DNA of 32,979 nucleotides from an uncultured Prevotella sp. (GTDB lineage Bacteria > Bacteroidota > Bacteroidia > Bacteroidales > Bacteroidaceae): the NCBI GenBank assembly GCA_937892695.1, contig CALBJK010000107.1:1-32979 (forward strand), written 5' to 3'. A program made the position numbers and the translations under genes. Each line of letters opens with the position of its first letter. The stretch's first letter is position 1. This document shows, in pieces, positions 32,342-32,979 of this stretch. The notes beneath the pieces are model-generated. The model did not search any database. It saw only the letters and a list, made by a program, of their open reading frames with translations, and had not been told where the DNA came from.

Positions 32342-32979
32342 TCAGTCCAGATTCATCACCTTCCATACGCTGTAACTGATGCCGTTGTCGTAGACATCAG
32401 ATTGTTCGGTCTGCTTTGTCTTGGTCACAACGCGTATGGTTATCGGCAGGACGACAATCTCATATAGCGTCTTCAGCACCACCTGCGATATGATGAGAGA
32501 AGGCATTTCGACAAGAGGAACGACTCCAGAAAGGGCAAGCGGGAAAAAGACAACCGAGTCGGCAGCTTCGCCGAACAAAGTGCTCACTACCGCCCGAAAA
32601 GAGAAATGACGCCCTTCTGACATTATTTTCATGCGGCTCATAATGTATGCATTGATGAACGAACCCACAAGAAAAGCCACAAACGAGGCAACGGCAATAC
32701 GCGGAGCCAGGCCGAACACGGCGTGGAAGCCTGCGTCGTTGTGCCAGTAGGGCGCACCTGGTATGGCATCGGCCAAGGCGCCGAACAATACAAACATGAA
32801 GTTCATGGCGAAGCCTATCCATATCAGAAGACGCGCCTTACGGTAGCCCCACACCTCACACACGCAATCGTTGATGATATAAGAAACCGGGAACACCAGC
32901 AGACCGCCGGTGATGTTGACCGGTCCGATGGATATTTGCTTTGTTTCGAGAACGTTTGCCGTAATCAGACAGACGCAAA
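32342..32979 (-). CDS. yhhQ: Queuosine precursor transporter (YhhQ/VUT family), N-terminus outside the window
   Basis: An open frame that runs off the window end. Reading on past 32896, the codons continue without a stop as CLITANVLETKQISIGPVNI and TGGLLVFPVSYIINDCVCEV, the typical family N-terminal region, so the GTG at 32896 is not the start. The family-defining SYIINDCVCEVWGY segment and about six hydrophobic helices are present (WIGFAMNFMFVLFGA, RIAVASFVAFLVGSFINAYI, VVFFPLALSG). The family imports preQ0 or preQ1 across the inner membrane. Adjacency to queF supports preQ0 as substrate. At most a few residues to a few tens of residues are missing. Confidence 0.9.
   Translation of the reverse strand, partial: CVCLITANVLETKQISIGPVNITGGLLVFPVSYIINDCVCEVWGYRKARLLIWIGFAMNFMFVLFGALADAIPGAPYWHNDAGFHAVFGLAPRIAVASFVAFLVGSFINAYIMSRMKIMSEGRHFSFRAVVSTLFGEAADSVVFFPLALSGVVPLVEMPSLIISQVVLKTLYEIVVLPITIRVVTKTKQTEQSDVYDNGISYSVWKVMNLD

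Overview
The window looks like a chromosomal piece of a Bacteroidales bacterium, most likely Prevotella or a close relative. The evidence is the gene families (DUF3316, a Bacteroidetes-type LptD, a Bacteroidetes-type ParC reading HPHGDASIGD, unimodular QueF, patatin-barrel fusion), lipoprotein and outer-membrane signals, weak A-rich ribosome-binding regions, and Bacteroidetes-style promoter -7 elements (TAnnTTTG) before several genes. There is no sign of a phage, plasmid, insertion sequence, rRNA, tRNA or CRISPR array. The genus is an inference from protein style only.

Layout. 138-4849 (minus strand): topoisomerase IV subunit A (parC), then an overlapping DUF3316 protein and an S41-family lipoprotein peptidase, closed by a small terminator. 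4850-5468: a 619-bp spacer holding a degenerate 22-bp-period repeat array. 5469-11081 (minus): a six-gene surface-glycan operon. Read 5' to 3' it holds a lipid A-type acyltransferase, a Stealth-family sugar-phosphate transferase, a GT92-like transferase, two tandem paralogous GT2-like transferases and a GT4 transferase. 11391-16036 (minus): a tripartite MacAB-TolC-type exporter in the order tolC, macA, ATPase, permease, with MacB split into two proteins. 16368-18623: a CPA2-type cation/proton antiporter with two C-terminal RCK_C domains. 18768-19991: peptidase T with a strong terminator. 20169-23700: an HD-domain hydrolase followed by lptD. 23852-25627: a carboxyltransferase (oxaloacetate decarboxylase alpha / pyruvate carboxylase B type) whose biotinyl-like domain has lost the biotin lysine. 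25628-26429: a divergent spacer with a second array of the same 22-bp-period repeat. 26430-29691 (plus): the CCA-adding enzyme and two outer-membrane proteins of unknown function. 29770-32979 (minus): queuosine-precursor transporter (cut by the window end), queF, and a patatin-like phospholipase fused to an outer-membrane barrel.

Much of the region concerns the envelope: lipid A acylation, glycan assembly, LPS insertion by LptD, tripartite export and several barrel proteins. The signal least explained by known genes is the pair of 22-bp-period arrays (about 5086-5217 and 25884-26037). They share a palindromic core, GATATGCsGCATATC, and occupy the two largest gene-free spacers in the window.
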